Shown one piece after another: positions 1-6,018 of a stretch of 6,775 bases of DNA. The position numbers and the translations under genes were made by a program. Location: NCBI GenBank assembly GCA_017885365.1, contig JAFNGD010000455.1, positions 1 through 6,775 on the forward strand, read 5' to 3'. The notes under the pieces were generated by a model. The model was given only the letters and a program-made list of their open reading frames with translations. It did not search any database and had not been told where the DNA came from. Each line of letters begins with the position of its first letter. Within the stretch, counting starts at the first letter, position 1. Origin of the DNA: Nitrospirota bacterium. GTDB lineage: Bacteria > Nitrospirota > UBA9217.

Positions 1-228
1 GAGCGGGAGTATCCCGACGTGCACAAGCTCCTGGGAAACATCTACCTGCGGCGCGGTTCGCTGGGGCTCGCTGTATCGGAGTTCAAAAAGGCCCTGCGCT
101 TCAAGAAGCAGGTGATCGTACCGTACTTCTGCTCGAACTGCCAGTTCAGCACCACCGGATGGTCGGGCCGTTGCCCCAACTGCGGCAAATGGAACACCTT
201 TGGCGTCAACCTGGAAAAGAGCAGCTGA
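1..228 (+). CDS. lapB: LapB-like TPR protein, C-terminal end only (5' truncated by window)
   Basis: The reading frame is open from the first base, so only the last 75 residues are visible. Residues 1-36 look like the end of a tetratricopeptide repeat: a helix pair containing LLGNIYLRRGSLGLAVSEF, with the usual small/aromatic spacing. Then comes a metal-binding ribbon with two CxxC knuckles, at Cys44/Cys47 and Cys58/Cys61, around a GW-GRCPNCGKWNT core. A TPR array ending in a rubredoxin-like ribbon is the architecture of LapB (YciM). In E. coli LapB is an inner-membrane-anchored protein that promotes FtsH-dependent turnover of LpxC and so limits lipopolysaccharide synthesis. The ribbon also resembles the zinc finger of RadA, but RadA carries it at the N-terminus and without TPRs, so LapB is preferred. 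The membrane anchor and most TPRs lie upstream and cannot be checked. gpmI follows 105 nt downstream on the same strand. Confidence 0.75.
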   Translation, partial: EREYPDVHKLLGNIYLRRGSLGLAVSEFKKALRFKKQVIVPYFCSNCQFSTTGWSGRCPNCGKWNTFGVNLEKSS

Positions 229-255
229 CAGGGCAGACGGATAGAAAATCAAGAA

Positions 256-311
256 AGCCAGAAGGCAGAGATCGGATGCCGACGTGGGGATCTGACATCC
301 GCATTCTGGCT
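256..311 (+). other. Imperfect hairpin between lapB and gpmI (leader structure or weak terminator)
   Basis: AGCCAGAA at 256-263 is the exact reverse complement of TTCTGGCT at 304-311. Inside it, CGGATG at 273-278 pairs with CATCCG at 296-301, leaving an asymmetric internal loop. The sequence after the stem (CTTTCATTG) is only mildly T-rich, so this is a poor intrinsic terminator. It ends 10 nt before the gpmI Shine-Dalgarno, leaving no room for a gpmI promoter after it. A leader or attenuator-like structure on a lapB-gpmI transcript therefore fits better than a full stop. The pairing is seen directly; the function is inferred. Confidence 0.4.
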
Positions 312-321
312 CTTTCATTGT

Positions 322-327
322 AAGGGA
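322..327 (+). promoter_or_regulatory. Ribosome binding site of gpmI
   Basis: AAGGGA lies 6 nt before the ATG at 334. It supports that start, from which the protein begins directly with the conserved first strand of the phosphoglycerate mutase fold. Confidence 0.75.
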
Positions 328-333
328 GCGTTC

Positions 334-1872
334 ATGGCGAACAGGCCGGTCATCCTCATCGTCCTCGATGGATGGGGCATCAATATGCATAAGGACGGGA
401 ATGCTGTCGCCGTGGCGCGTGTGCCGATCTATAACAGCCTGATCCGGGACCATCCCCATACCGAGCTGCAGGCTTCGGGGGAACACGTGGGGCTTCCCGA
501 AGGCCAGATGGGGAACTCTGAGGTTGGGCATCTGAACCTCGGGGCGGGCCGGATCGTTTATCAGGACATCACGCGTATCACCAAGTCGATCAGGGACGGG
601 GACTTTTCCCGGAACCCTGCGCTGATCTCCGCCATGGAGACGGCTAACAAGAACCACTCATCGCTCCACCTCATGGGACTCCTGTCCGACGGCGGCGTGC
701 ACAGCCACATCGACCATATCTTCGCCATGTTCGACCTTGCCAAGGCCCAGGGCCTCTCCCGCGTCTTTTTTCACGCGTTCCTCGACGGGCGGGACACGCC
801 TCCCTCCAGTGCCCTGGGGTACATCAGACGGCTTGAACAGCATCTCGCCAGGATCGGCATCGGCAGGATCGCAACGGTCTCCGGCAGGTATTATGCCATG
901 GACCGCGACAAGCGGTGGGAACGCGTTCAGAAGGCGCATGAGGCGCTGACCGCAGGAGAGGGCATCCGGAAATTCTCCGCCGAAGAGGCCGTCAAGGACA
1001 GCTATGAGCACAAGCGGACAGACGAGTTCGTGCTTCCCACGGTCATTCTTGACCACCAGAACAACGCGCCCCTGGGCGTCATGCGGGATGGTGACGTGGC
1101 CATCTTCTGCAACTTCCGCTCCGACCGCGCTCGGGAGATCACGCGGACACTGACGGACCCGGGCTTTGACGGATTCACGCGCCGCATGTTCCCGAAGCTC
1201 GGCGCTTTCGTCTGCCTCACGACCTATGACGAGACCTTCAACCTTCCGGTGGCATATCCCCCGATGCGGCTCACGCACATCCTGGGTGAAGTGGTGAGCG
1301 GCCAGGGAGCGCGGCAGCTCCGCATCGCTGAAACGGAGAAGTACGCCCATGTCACGTTCTTCTTTAACGGCGGTGAAGAACAGCCGTTCCCACTTGAGGA
1401 CCGGGTCCTGGTCCCGTCACCCCGGGATGTTGCGACCTATGACCTGAAGCCGGAAATGAGCGCGCGGGAGGTGACGGATGAACTGGTCAAGCGCATCCTC
1501 TCGCGGCAATACCGGTTCATCCTGGTGAACTATGCCAACCCCGACATGGTCGGCCACACGGGGATCCTCGCAGCGGCGGTAAAGGCCGTCGAGGTGATCG
1601 ATGAGTGTCTCGGCAGGGTGCTGAAGGCTGCCCAGGATACGGGCTCGACCGTGATGATCACCGCCGACCATGGCAACCTTGAGGTGATGACGGACACAGG
1701 GACTGGCCAGCCTCACACTGCACATACCACCGACCCGGTGCCGTTCATCCTGGTGGGCGAGAAGGTTATGCTCAGGGACGGCGGTTGCCTGGCGGACGTG
1801 GCTCCGACCGTGCTCCGGTCCATGGGTATTGAGCAGCCGAAGGAAATGACCGGCACGTGCCTCATCACGTAG
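334..1872 (+). CDS. gpmI: 2,3-bisphosphoglycerate-independent phosphoglycerate mutase
   Basis: This enzyme interconverts 3- and 2-phosphoglycerate in glycolysis and gluconeogenesis through a phosphoserine intermediate, using two metal ions (usually Mn) in the cytoplasm. At 512 residues it has the normal family length and appears intact. Alkaline-phosphatase-like half: VLDGWG with metal ligand Asp12, and GNSEVGH with catalytic Ser62. The phosphotransferase insert follows, with His123, GRDTPP (Arg153, Asp154), GRYYAMDRD (Arg185, Arg191) and [10 protein letters not shown] (Arg262, Arg265). The C-terminal return to the phosphatase domain has Lys336 in [25 protein letters not shown] (Asp404, His408), TADHGN (Asp445, His446) and [11 protein letters not shown] (His464). 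Numbering agrees with the Bacillus enzyme almost residue for residue. The start is set by the SD at 322-327. The upstream hairpin may influence expression. Only 125 nt separate its stop from comF, so the two may be cotranscribed. Confidence 0.98.
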   Translation: MANRPVILIVLDGWGINMHKDGNAVAVARVPIYNSLIRDHPHTELQASGEHVGLPEGQMGNSEVGHLNLGAGRIVYQDITRITKSIRDGDFSRNPALISAMETANKNHSSLHLMGLLSDGGVHSHIDHIFAMFDLAKAQGLSRVFFHAFLDGRDTPPSSALGYIRRLEQHLARIGIGRIATVSGRYYAMDRDKRWERVQKAHEALTAGEGIRKFSAEEAVKDSYEHKRTDEFVLPTVILDHQNNAPLGVMRDGDVAIFCNFRSDRAREITRTLTDPGFDGFTRRMFPKLGAFVCLTTYDETFNLPVAYPPMRLTHILGEVVSGQGARQLRIAETEKYAHVTFFFNGGEEQPFPLEDRVLVPSPRDVATYDLKPEMSAREVTDELVKRILSRQYRFILVNYANPDMVGHTGILAAAVKAVEVIDECLGRVLKAAQDTGSTVMITADHGNLEVMTDTGTGQPHTAHTTDPVPFILVGEKVMLRDGGCLADVAPTVLRSMGIEQPKEMTGTCLIT

Positions 1873-1905
1873 GCGGCGATCAGCATGTTCCCCGTCCCGA
1901 TCGAT

Positions 1906-1928
1906 GGCCGGCTATACGATAGCAGGCC
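1906..1928 (+). other. Short hairpin in the gpmI-comF gap
   Basis: GGCCGGCTAT at 1906-1915 pairs with ATAGCAGGCC at 1919-1928 around a 3-nt loop (ACG). Nine of ten positions pair, with one G/A mismatch. No T-tract follows, so a Rho-independent terminator is unlikely. It could be a processing or mRNA 3'-end stabilising stem for gpmI. The rest of the 125-nt gap (1873-1997) shows no other convincing element. Confidence 0.35.
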
Positions 1929-1997
1929 AGGCAGGCATGGATCCCGTGGTTTGACTTCTTGTTAGGATTGGATGTCTGGAAGCAACACCCATCGATC

Positions 1998-2723
1998 ATG
2001 AGTCTTTTCAGGCGTGCTCTCGACCTTCTCCTCCCCGCACCGTGCTCCTTCTGCCGCGATCCCGTGGCAGATTCCGGTGTACCTTGTTTCTGCAGCCAGT
2101 GCTGGTCGGAGCTCTCACCGGTCCCGCCACCGGTCTGCCCCTCTTGCGGCAGGCCCTTCGGTTCGCCCGAGTCCCTTACCCACAGTCCGGAGCATGAATG
2201 TCTGACCTGCAGGACGCGCCCTCCCCATTTTGACCAGGCGCTCGCGGCCGGTCTGTTCGAGGGCCCGCTCCGGGAGGCGATCCACGTGTACAAGTACCGG
2301 CCGGTCAGGTCCCTGGGGAAGCCCCTCGCTGCGTGGATGGCGGAGCAGGTGAGGATGACCGCACATCTGGACCTGGCAATGCCGGTGCCGCTCCATAGAA
2401 AGAGGCTCCGTCACCGCGGTTTTAATCAGGCCTTGATCCTCGCCTACGGCATCAGCGAGCGCTTCTCGGTGCCGTTGCTCTATGATAACCTCATGCGGCT
2501 CCGCAGCACGAGGCCGCAGGTGGAGCTCTCGGGCCGTGAACGTAGGGAGAACGTGAAAGGCGCCTTCGGTCTCGTCCGCACCTCAGAGGTCCAGGACAAG
2601 CGGATCCTGCTGATCGACGATGTCTTTACGACCGGCGCGACCATGAATGAGTGCGCGAAGGTGTTGAAGGAAGCCGGAGCCGCGTCCGTTACGGTGCTGA
2701 CCCTCGCCCGGACCGTGGAATAG
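1998..2723 (+). CDS. comF: ComF family protein (zinc finger plus phosphoribosyltransferase fold)
   Basis: A 241-residue ComF/GntX-type protein. The N-terminus (MSLFRRALDLLLPAPCSFC) is typical of the family, which is why the ATG at 1998 is chosen over an in-frame TTG at 1959. Neither start has a strong SD; GGAAG at 1978-1982 is about 15 nt away. Residues 16-71 carry a double zinc finger with Cys pairs 16/19, 32/35, 47/50 and 68/71. The type I PRTase domain follows, with MPVPLHRKRLRHRGFNQ (128-144), the TRPQVELSGRERRENV region (171-186) and the PRPP-binding loop LLIDDVFTTGAT (204-215). In naturally competent bacteria ComF is a cytoplasmic protein needed to bring transforming DNA inward, probably acting with the ComFA helicase and other DNA-processing proteins. 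Many non-competent bacteria also carry it, and its PRTase substrate is unknown. No other competence gene is visible here, so a role in transformation is not shown. Confidence 0.93.
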   Translation: MSLFRRALDLLLPAPCSFCRDPVADSGVPCFCSQCWSELSPVPPPVCPSCGRPFGSPESLTHSPEHECLTCRTRPPHFDQALAAGLFEGPLREAIHVYKYRPVRSLGKPLAAWMAEQVRMTAHLDLAMPVPLHRKRLRHRGFNQALILAYGISERFSVPLLYDNLMRLRSTRPQVELSGRERRENVKGAFGLVRTSEVQDKRILLIDDVFTTGATMNECAKVLKEAGAASVTVLTLARTVE

Positions 2724-2746
2724 CGCGTGCCGGAACAGGGGGTTTA

Positions 2747-2775
2747 TTGACATTGTCTGGGGCTGATGTTAAGAT
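2747..2775 (+). promoter_or_regulatory. Sigma-70 type promoter for the phoH-pgpH-ybeY-dgkA operon
   Basis: A perfect -35 hexamer TTGACA (2747-2752) is followed by an optimal 17-nt spacer. The -10 hexamer is TAAGAT (2770-2775), which keeps the key first T, second A, fifth A and last T, and is preceded by the extended -10 dinucleotide TG at 2767-2768. Transcription should start near 2782. The site lies just after the comF stop and 140 nt before phoH, in a stretch that is more AT-rich than its surroundings. It would let the four-gene operon be expressed independently of gpmI-comF. Confidence 0.75.
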
Positions 2776-2781
2776 GTTCCA

Positions 2782-2914
2782 GATCCCTGAAGCACGCTGC
2801 TGCGAATCTTCGATCCTCAGGGGAGCATATTTATCCTGATCGCTCGCTGACCCCGGCAGGCTGCGGGGACTGCGCTCGCCTCTGGATTCCCGATAGTAAA
2901 GGAATGGACCTCAG
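2782..2914 (+). other. Long 5' leader of phoH mRNA with two potential stem-loops
   Basis: If transcription starts near 2782 the leader is about 130 nt long. CCCTGA (2785-2790) pairs with TCAGGG (2817-2822), placing a stem with a 26-nt loop at the very 5' end. CCCCG (2851-2855) pairs with CGGGG (2864-2868) around an 8-nt loop. No conserved riboswitch class is recognised. No convincing ORF with its own SD is present, apart from a 9-codon frame at 2904-2930 overlapping the phoH start. The inverted repeats are observed; any regulatory role is inferred. Confidence 0.4.
2897..2903 (+). promoter_or_regulatory. Ribosome binding site of phoH
   Basis: TAAAGGA matches the 5' half of the anti-SD complement, TAAGGAGG. 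The gap to the GTG at 2915 is 11 nt, which corresponds to normal spacing because the match is to the 5' half. It decides the start: a stop codon in the same frame at 2897 excludes anything further upstream. Confidence 0.6.
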
Positions 2915-3904
2915 GTGTCCGAACAGCTGATGAAAACGTCTGCAGCACAGTTCATTGTAGCGAACGAGGATACGGTCCCCAGTCTTTTCGGGGAACTGGA
3001 CAGGAACCTCCGGCTCATCGAGGAGATATACGGCGTGCAGGTGAGCGCCCGCGGCAGCAAGGTATTGATCGAAGGGGAAGAGAAGGCCGTAGCAAGGGTT
3101 GAACGGCTGTTCAAACAGCTGTCCGCCATGATCGCCGAGAACGTCATCACCCATAAAGAGGACGTGAGCTCAGCCATCCGCGCTTTTTCCGCAGATCCCT
3201 CGGTGTCCCTCAAGGAGATATTCCAGGAGACCATCCCCGTATCCCAGCGGAAGCGCCAGGTTGCTGCCAAGAACGAAACCCAGCGGAAATACATCGAGGC
3301 GATCAAAAAGCACGATATCGTCTTCGGCATCGGACCGGCAGGGACCGGCAAGACCTATCTCGCCATGGCCATGGCCGTGTCAGCGCTCCTCAGGCGAGAG
3401 GTGAGCAGGATCATCCTCGTCCGTCCGGCCGTCGAGGCCGGGGAGAAACTCGGGTTCCTGCCCGGCGACCTCGCCGAAAAGGTCAATCCCTACCTCCGGC
3501 CGCTCTATGACGCGCTCTACGACATGATCGAGACCGAAAAGGCCAACAAGCTTGTGGAACGCGGTGACATCGAGATCGCACCGCTTGCGTTCATGCGCGG
3601 CCGCACCCTGAATGATTCCTTCATCATCCTCGACGAGGCACAGAATACCACATCGGAGCAGATGAAGATGTTCCTGACCCGTCTGGGCTTCAACTCCAAG
3701 ACCGTCATCACGGGCGATGTCACGCAGATCGACCTGCCGGGAGGCAGGAGCTCCGGCCTCATTGAGGCCCAGAAGATCATCGAGGGCATCGAAGGGATCC
3801 TGTTCGTCTATTTCACGCATAAGGACGTCGTGCGCCACAAGCTGGTGCAGCAGATCATCAAAGCGTATGAACGACACGAGGGGCTGCATGACCGGCAGGA
3901 ATGA
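2915..3904 (+). CDS. phoH: PhoH-family ATPase (YbeZ/PhoL type)
   Basis: A cytoplasmic P-loop NTPase of 329 residues, the usual length for the YbeZ/PhoL branch. Residues ~10-75 form the N-terminal KH-like RNA-binding segment typical of this branch ([20 protein letters not shown], then SKVLIEGEE). The ATPase core has Walker A GPAGTGKT at 140-147, [18 protein letters not shown] at 168-185, Walker [10 protein letters not shown] at 236-244 and the sensor-like GDVTQIDLP at 267-275. In E. coli YbeZ interacts with YbeY and is linked to 16S rRNA and ribosome maturation. Related PhoH proteins act with RNases or as RNA helicases. Having ybeY two genes downstream on the same transcript supports that role. 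The start is GTG, the only start codon downstream of an in-frame stop that includes the full N-terminus; ATG at 2930 would lose five residues. Its last 17 nt overlap pgpH. It is the first gene after the promoter at 2747-2775. Confidence 0.95.
   Translation: MSEQLMKTSAAQFIVANEDTVPSLFGELDRNLRLIEEIYGVQVSARGSKVLIEGEEKAVARVERLFKQLSAMIAENVITHKEDVSSAIRAFSADPSVSLKEIFQETIPVSQRKRQVAAKNETQRKYIEAIKKHDIVFGIGPAGTGKTYLAMAMAVSALLRREVSRIILVRPAVEAGEKLGFLPGDLAEKVNPYLRPLYDALYDMIETEKANKLVERGDIEIAPLAFMRGRTLNDSFIILDEAQNTTSEQMKMFLTRLGFNSKTVITGDVTQIDLPGGRSSGLIEAQKIIEGIEGILFVYFTHKDVVRHKLVQQIIKAYERHEGLHDRQE
3878..3883 (+). promoter_or_regulatory. Ribosome binding site of pgpH
   Basis: GAGGGG lies inside the end of phoH, 4 nt before the ATG at 3888. 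It favours this start over upstream in-frame codons, such as ATG at 3867, which lack a comparable site. Confidence 0.6.
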
Positions 3905-5645
3905 GACCACGTCAAGGCTCCTGCCCAAGACATCGCTGCCGGACCAGGAGCGGGAGGAAGGGGCTCCCGGCGTCCCGCGGAAGCCCCGATTGCTGATCTA
4001 TTCGATAGCCCTGATCACCGCACTGCTTCTGGCCTTCGTACTCCTGCCGCGCGTTCCTCATTTGAAGACCGGCGATATTGCTCCCAAGGACATCATCGCG
4101 CCGGCTACCCTGTACGTCGAGTATGAAGGTCCGGACCAGACGCTGCTCTTCGTTCGCGTCAACCGCGGCGAGGTGATCGCTGCAGCGGGGAAAAGGATAA
4201 CGGACAGATCGGCGGCGATCATCGCCGAAATGGGCAGGCGTGAGGGCATCGGGAACCGGTTGTACGCGTACGCTGGCCTGACGCTCCTCATCATTCTCGT
4301 ATTCTACCTGTTCTACCGCGACGTCAAGCGGTACCGCCCCGCTCTCGCCGGCGACCGACGGAAGATCATCCTCCTGGCGTTCCTGCTCGTCGTCACGGTC
4401 ATCGTATCCCAGTTCTCCCGAACCATCATGCTGCTCATCGCCGACGCCTTCACGCTCGATGCCGCCACCGTCGGCTTCGCTCTCCCCGTGGCATCAGGTG
4501 CCATGCTGGTGAGCCTGCTCCTGGATTTCCATCTGGCGCTGGCGTTCTCCTTCATCGTGAGCCTGCTCATGGGCATGGTCTTTCCGGGCGATCCCTTCAT
4601 GCCACTCTTCTATTTCACCACCAGCATCATGGCGGCCCTGCACGTCATCCGGTGCAAGAAGCGGACGGCGGTGATCCGGGCCGGGGGCATGACCGCGCTC
4701 GTGAGTTTCGTCGCCATCATCGGCATCGACCTTTATCACGGCCAGTTGATTGGTCGGGGCCTCTTCGACCTGGGCGCCGGTTTCCTCGGTGCGGCCCTGA
4801 CGGCGACCATCGTCACCGTGACCCTGCCGTTCTTCGAGGCCGTGTTCGATATCGCCACGGACATCAAACTCCTGGAACTCCTGGACCCGAATCAGCCGCT
4901 GCTCAAGGAACTGGTGTACAAGAGCCCGGGGACGTACCACCATAGCATCGTCATCGGCAACCTTGCAGAGGCCGCGGCCGAGGCCATCAACGAGAACCCG
5001 CTCCTGGCGAGGGTGGGGTCCTACTACCACGACATCGGAAAGGTGCAGAAGCCCGAGTACTTCATTGAGAACCAGCGGTTAGACGAGAACAAGCATGACC
5101 GTCTGAGCCCCTCGATGAGCAGCCTCATCATCACGTCCCATGTCAGGGAAGGGGCGGAGATGGCGAAGCAGCAGAAGCTGCCCTCGGCCATCGTGGACAT
5201 CATACGGCAGCACCACGGCAATTCCCTGATCACCTATTTCTACCAGAAGGCCAAGGAGCAGCAGCCCGTCGGGCTCGTGGCCGAGCAGGATTTCCGCTAC
5301 CCCGGACCCCGCCCGCGGACCAAGGTCGCCGCAATCGTCATGCTGGCCGATGCGGTCGAAGCCGCCTCGCGCACGCTGGTGGAACCTACACCCCAGCGGA
5401 TCCAGGGCCTTACCAACAGCGTCATTACCCGCATCTTCCTCGACGATCAGCTCAGCATGTGCGACCTTACGCTCAAGGACCTGCGGGAGATCTCGAAAAG
5501 CTTCAACATGATCCTGAACGGGATCTTCCATCACCGCATCGATTATCCCGGTGTGGAGTTCGCCGGAGCGAAAAAGCGCAGTGACCATCCTGATAAAAAG
5601 CACGCTGAAGAAGCAAAGCCCGCCGGCAGCACGCATACGGGCTAG
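3888..5645 (+). CDS. pgpH: 7TM-HD (PgpH/YqfF-type) cyclic-di-AMP phosphodiesterase with shortened extracellular domain
   Basis: A membrane protein of 585 residues from the chosen start. In order: a polar N-terminal tail of 33 residues; TM1 at about 34-54; a periplasmic segment at about 55-123; a seven-helix membrane domain between about 124 and 315; and a cytoplasmic HD-type phosphohydrolase from about 320 to 555. Predicted metal ligands are all present: His351/352 in PGTYHHS, His381-Asp382 in YYHDIGK, His418 in SHVREG, His442/443 in QHHGNS and Asp488 in [10 protein letters not shown]. In Listeria and Bacillus this family hydrolyses c-di-AMP to pApA. Oddity: the external 7TMR-HDED domain is usually well over 200 residues, and here it is about 70. 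Its first motif ([11 protein letters not shown], 62-72) and last motif ([15 protein letters not shown], 91-105) are kept, and the helical middle is missing. Family members are typically about 700 residues. The charged tail (560-585) is encoded where ybeY overlaps. The frame is uninterrupted, so this is not an obvious pseudogene. Confidence 0.92.
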   Translation: MTGRNETTSRLLPKTSLPDQEREEGAPGVPRKPRLLIYSIALITALLLAFVLLPRVPHLKTGDIAPKDIIAPATLYVEYEGPDQTLLFVRVNRGEVIAAAGKRITDRSAAIIAEMGRREGIGNRLYAYAGLTLLIILVFYLFYRDVKRYRPALAGDRRKIILLAFLLVVTVIVSQFSRTIMLLIADAFTLDAATVGFALPVASGAMLVSLLLDFHLALAFSFIVSLLMGMVFPGDPFMPLFYFTTSIMAALHVIRCKKRTAVIRAGGMTALVSFVAIIGIDLYHGQLIGRGLFDLGAGFLGAALTATIVTVTLPFFEAVFDIATDIKLLELLDPNQPLLKELVYKSPGTYHHSIVIGNLAEAAAEAINENPLLARVGSYYHDIGKVQKPEYFIENQRLDENKHDRLSPSMSSLIITSHVREGAEMAKQQKLPSAIVDIIRQHHGNSLITYFYQKAKEQQPVGLVAEQDFRYPGPRPRTKVAAIVMLADAVEAASRTLVEPTPQRIQGLTNSVITRIFLDDQLSMCDLTLKDLREISKSFNMILNGIFHHRIDYPGVEFAGAKKRSDHPDKKHAEEAKPAGSTHTG

Positions 5646-6018
5646 CCTGCGGATGCTCATGGCCTCCGAAAGGCTGCCTGATGCCGAGATCAGCGTTCTG
5701 CTGATCGGCGACCGGGCTATGCGCACGCTCAACAGGCGGTATCGGGGCAAGGACCGAACCACCGACGTGCTCTCGTTCCCGCTGAGGGAAGGGAAGTTTT
5801 CCCGCGTCCAACACCATCTTCTGGGGGATATCGTTATCTCCGTTCCCGCTGCGGCGCGACAGGCGCGGGCAGCCGGCGAAGCCCTCCCCGATGAGATCGA
5901 CCGGCTGCTGGTGCACGGCTTCCTGCACCTCCTGGGGTACGACCATGAGCGGGGCGGGGTCGAGGCACGGCGGATGGAGGCGCGCGAACGACGCCTGCGG
6001 AGGACGCTTCAACGGTGA
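5581..6018 (+). CDS. ybeY: Endoribonuclease / rRNA maturation factor YbeY
   Basis: A cytoplasmic zinc-dependent protein of about 145 residues needed for 16S rRNA 3'-end maturation and ribosome quality control. The defining H-x3-H-x5-H zinc motif is intact in [13 protein letters not shown] (His112, His116, His122 from the chosen start). Other family blocks are [19 protein letters not shown] (50-68) and [16 protein letters not shown] (80-95). The GTG at 5581 is chosen because it places the family's first beta strand (TILIKS) at the N-terminus. A GTG at 5551 adds ten residues that do not resemble the family. A start at ATG 5653 would remove the first strand and most of the first helix. The SD is weak (GGAG at 5565-5568, 12 nt away), so translation is probably coupled to pgpH, whose end it overlaps by 65 nt. 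It shares the operon with its known partner PhoH/YbeZ, and its stop overlaps the next start as GTGA. Confidence 0.93.
   Translation: MTILIKSTLKKQSPPAARIRASLRMLMASERLPDAEISVLLIGDRAMRTLNRRYRGKDRTTDVLSFPLREGKFSRVQHHLLGDIVISVPAAARQARAAGEALPDEIDRLLVHGFLHLLGYDHERGGVEARRMEARERRLRRTLQR
5999..6004 (+). promoter_or_regulatory. Ribosome binding site of the dgkA-PAP2 gene
   Basis: GGAGGA lies within the end of ybeY, 10 nt before the GTG at 6015. Together with the GTGA stop/start overlap it suggests both direct initiation and translational coupling. Confidence 0.55.

Noticed and set aside
658..1350. Long open frame on the - strand inside gpmI (about 230 codons)
   Set aside because: It lies wholly antisense to a fully recognised gpmI and resembles no known family. 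Such frames are a normal result of GC-rich codon usage.
1951..1979. TTGACT as a possible -35 element for comF
   Set aside because: No acceptable -10 hexamer is found 16-18 nt downstream (the sequence there is near GTCTGG).
1959..1997. TTG start giving 13 extra residues to ComF
   Set aside because: No SD precedes the TTG, and the extra residues do not resemble ComF N-termini. The ATG at 1998 gives a typical N-terminus.
3717..3887. Upstream in-frame extension of pgpH into phoH
   Set aside because: It would overlap phoH by about 190 nt, and its Arg/Ser-rich product is a frame shadow of conserved PhoH sequence. The ATG at 3888 has a good SD.
4494..5030. Open frame on the - strand inside pgpH
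   Set aside because: The product is His/Gln/Glu-rich with no domain, and lies antisense to conserved membrane and HD coding sequence. It is a compositional shadow.
5551..5580. GTG start giving ten extra residues to YbeY
   Set aside because: There is no SD, and the added residues ([10 protein letters not shown]) precede the usual family start. The GTG at 5581 fits the first beta strand.
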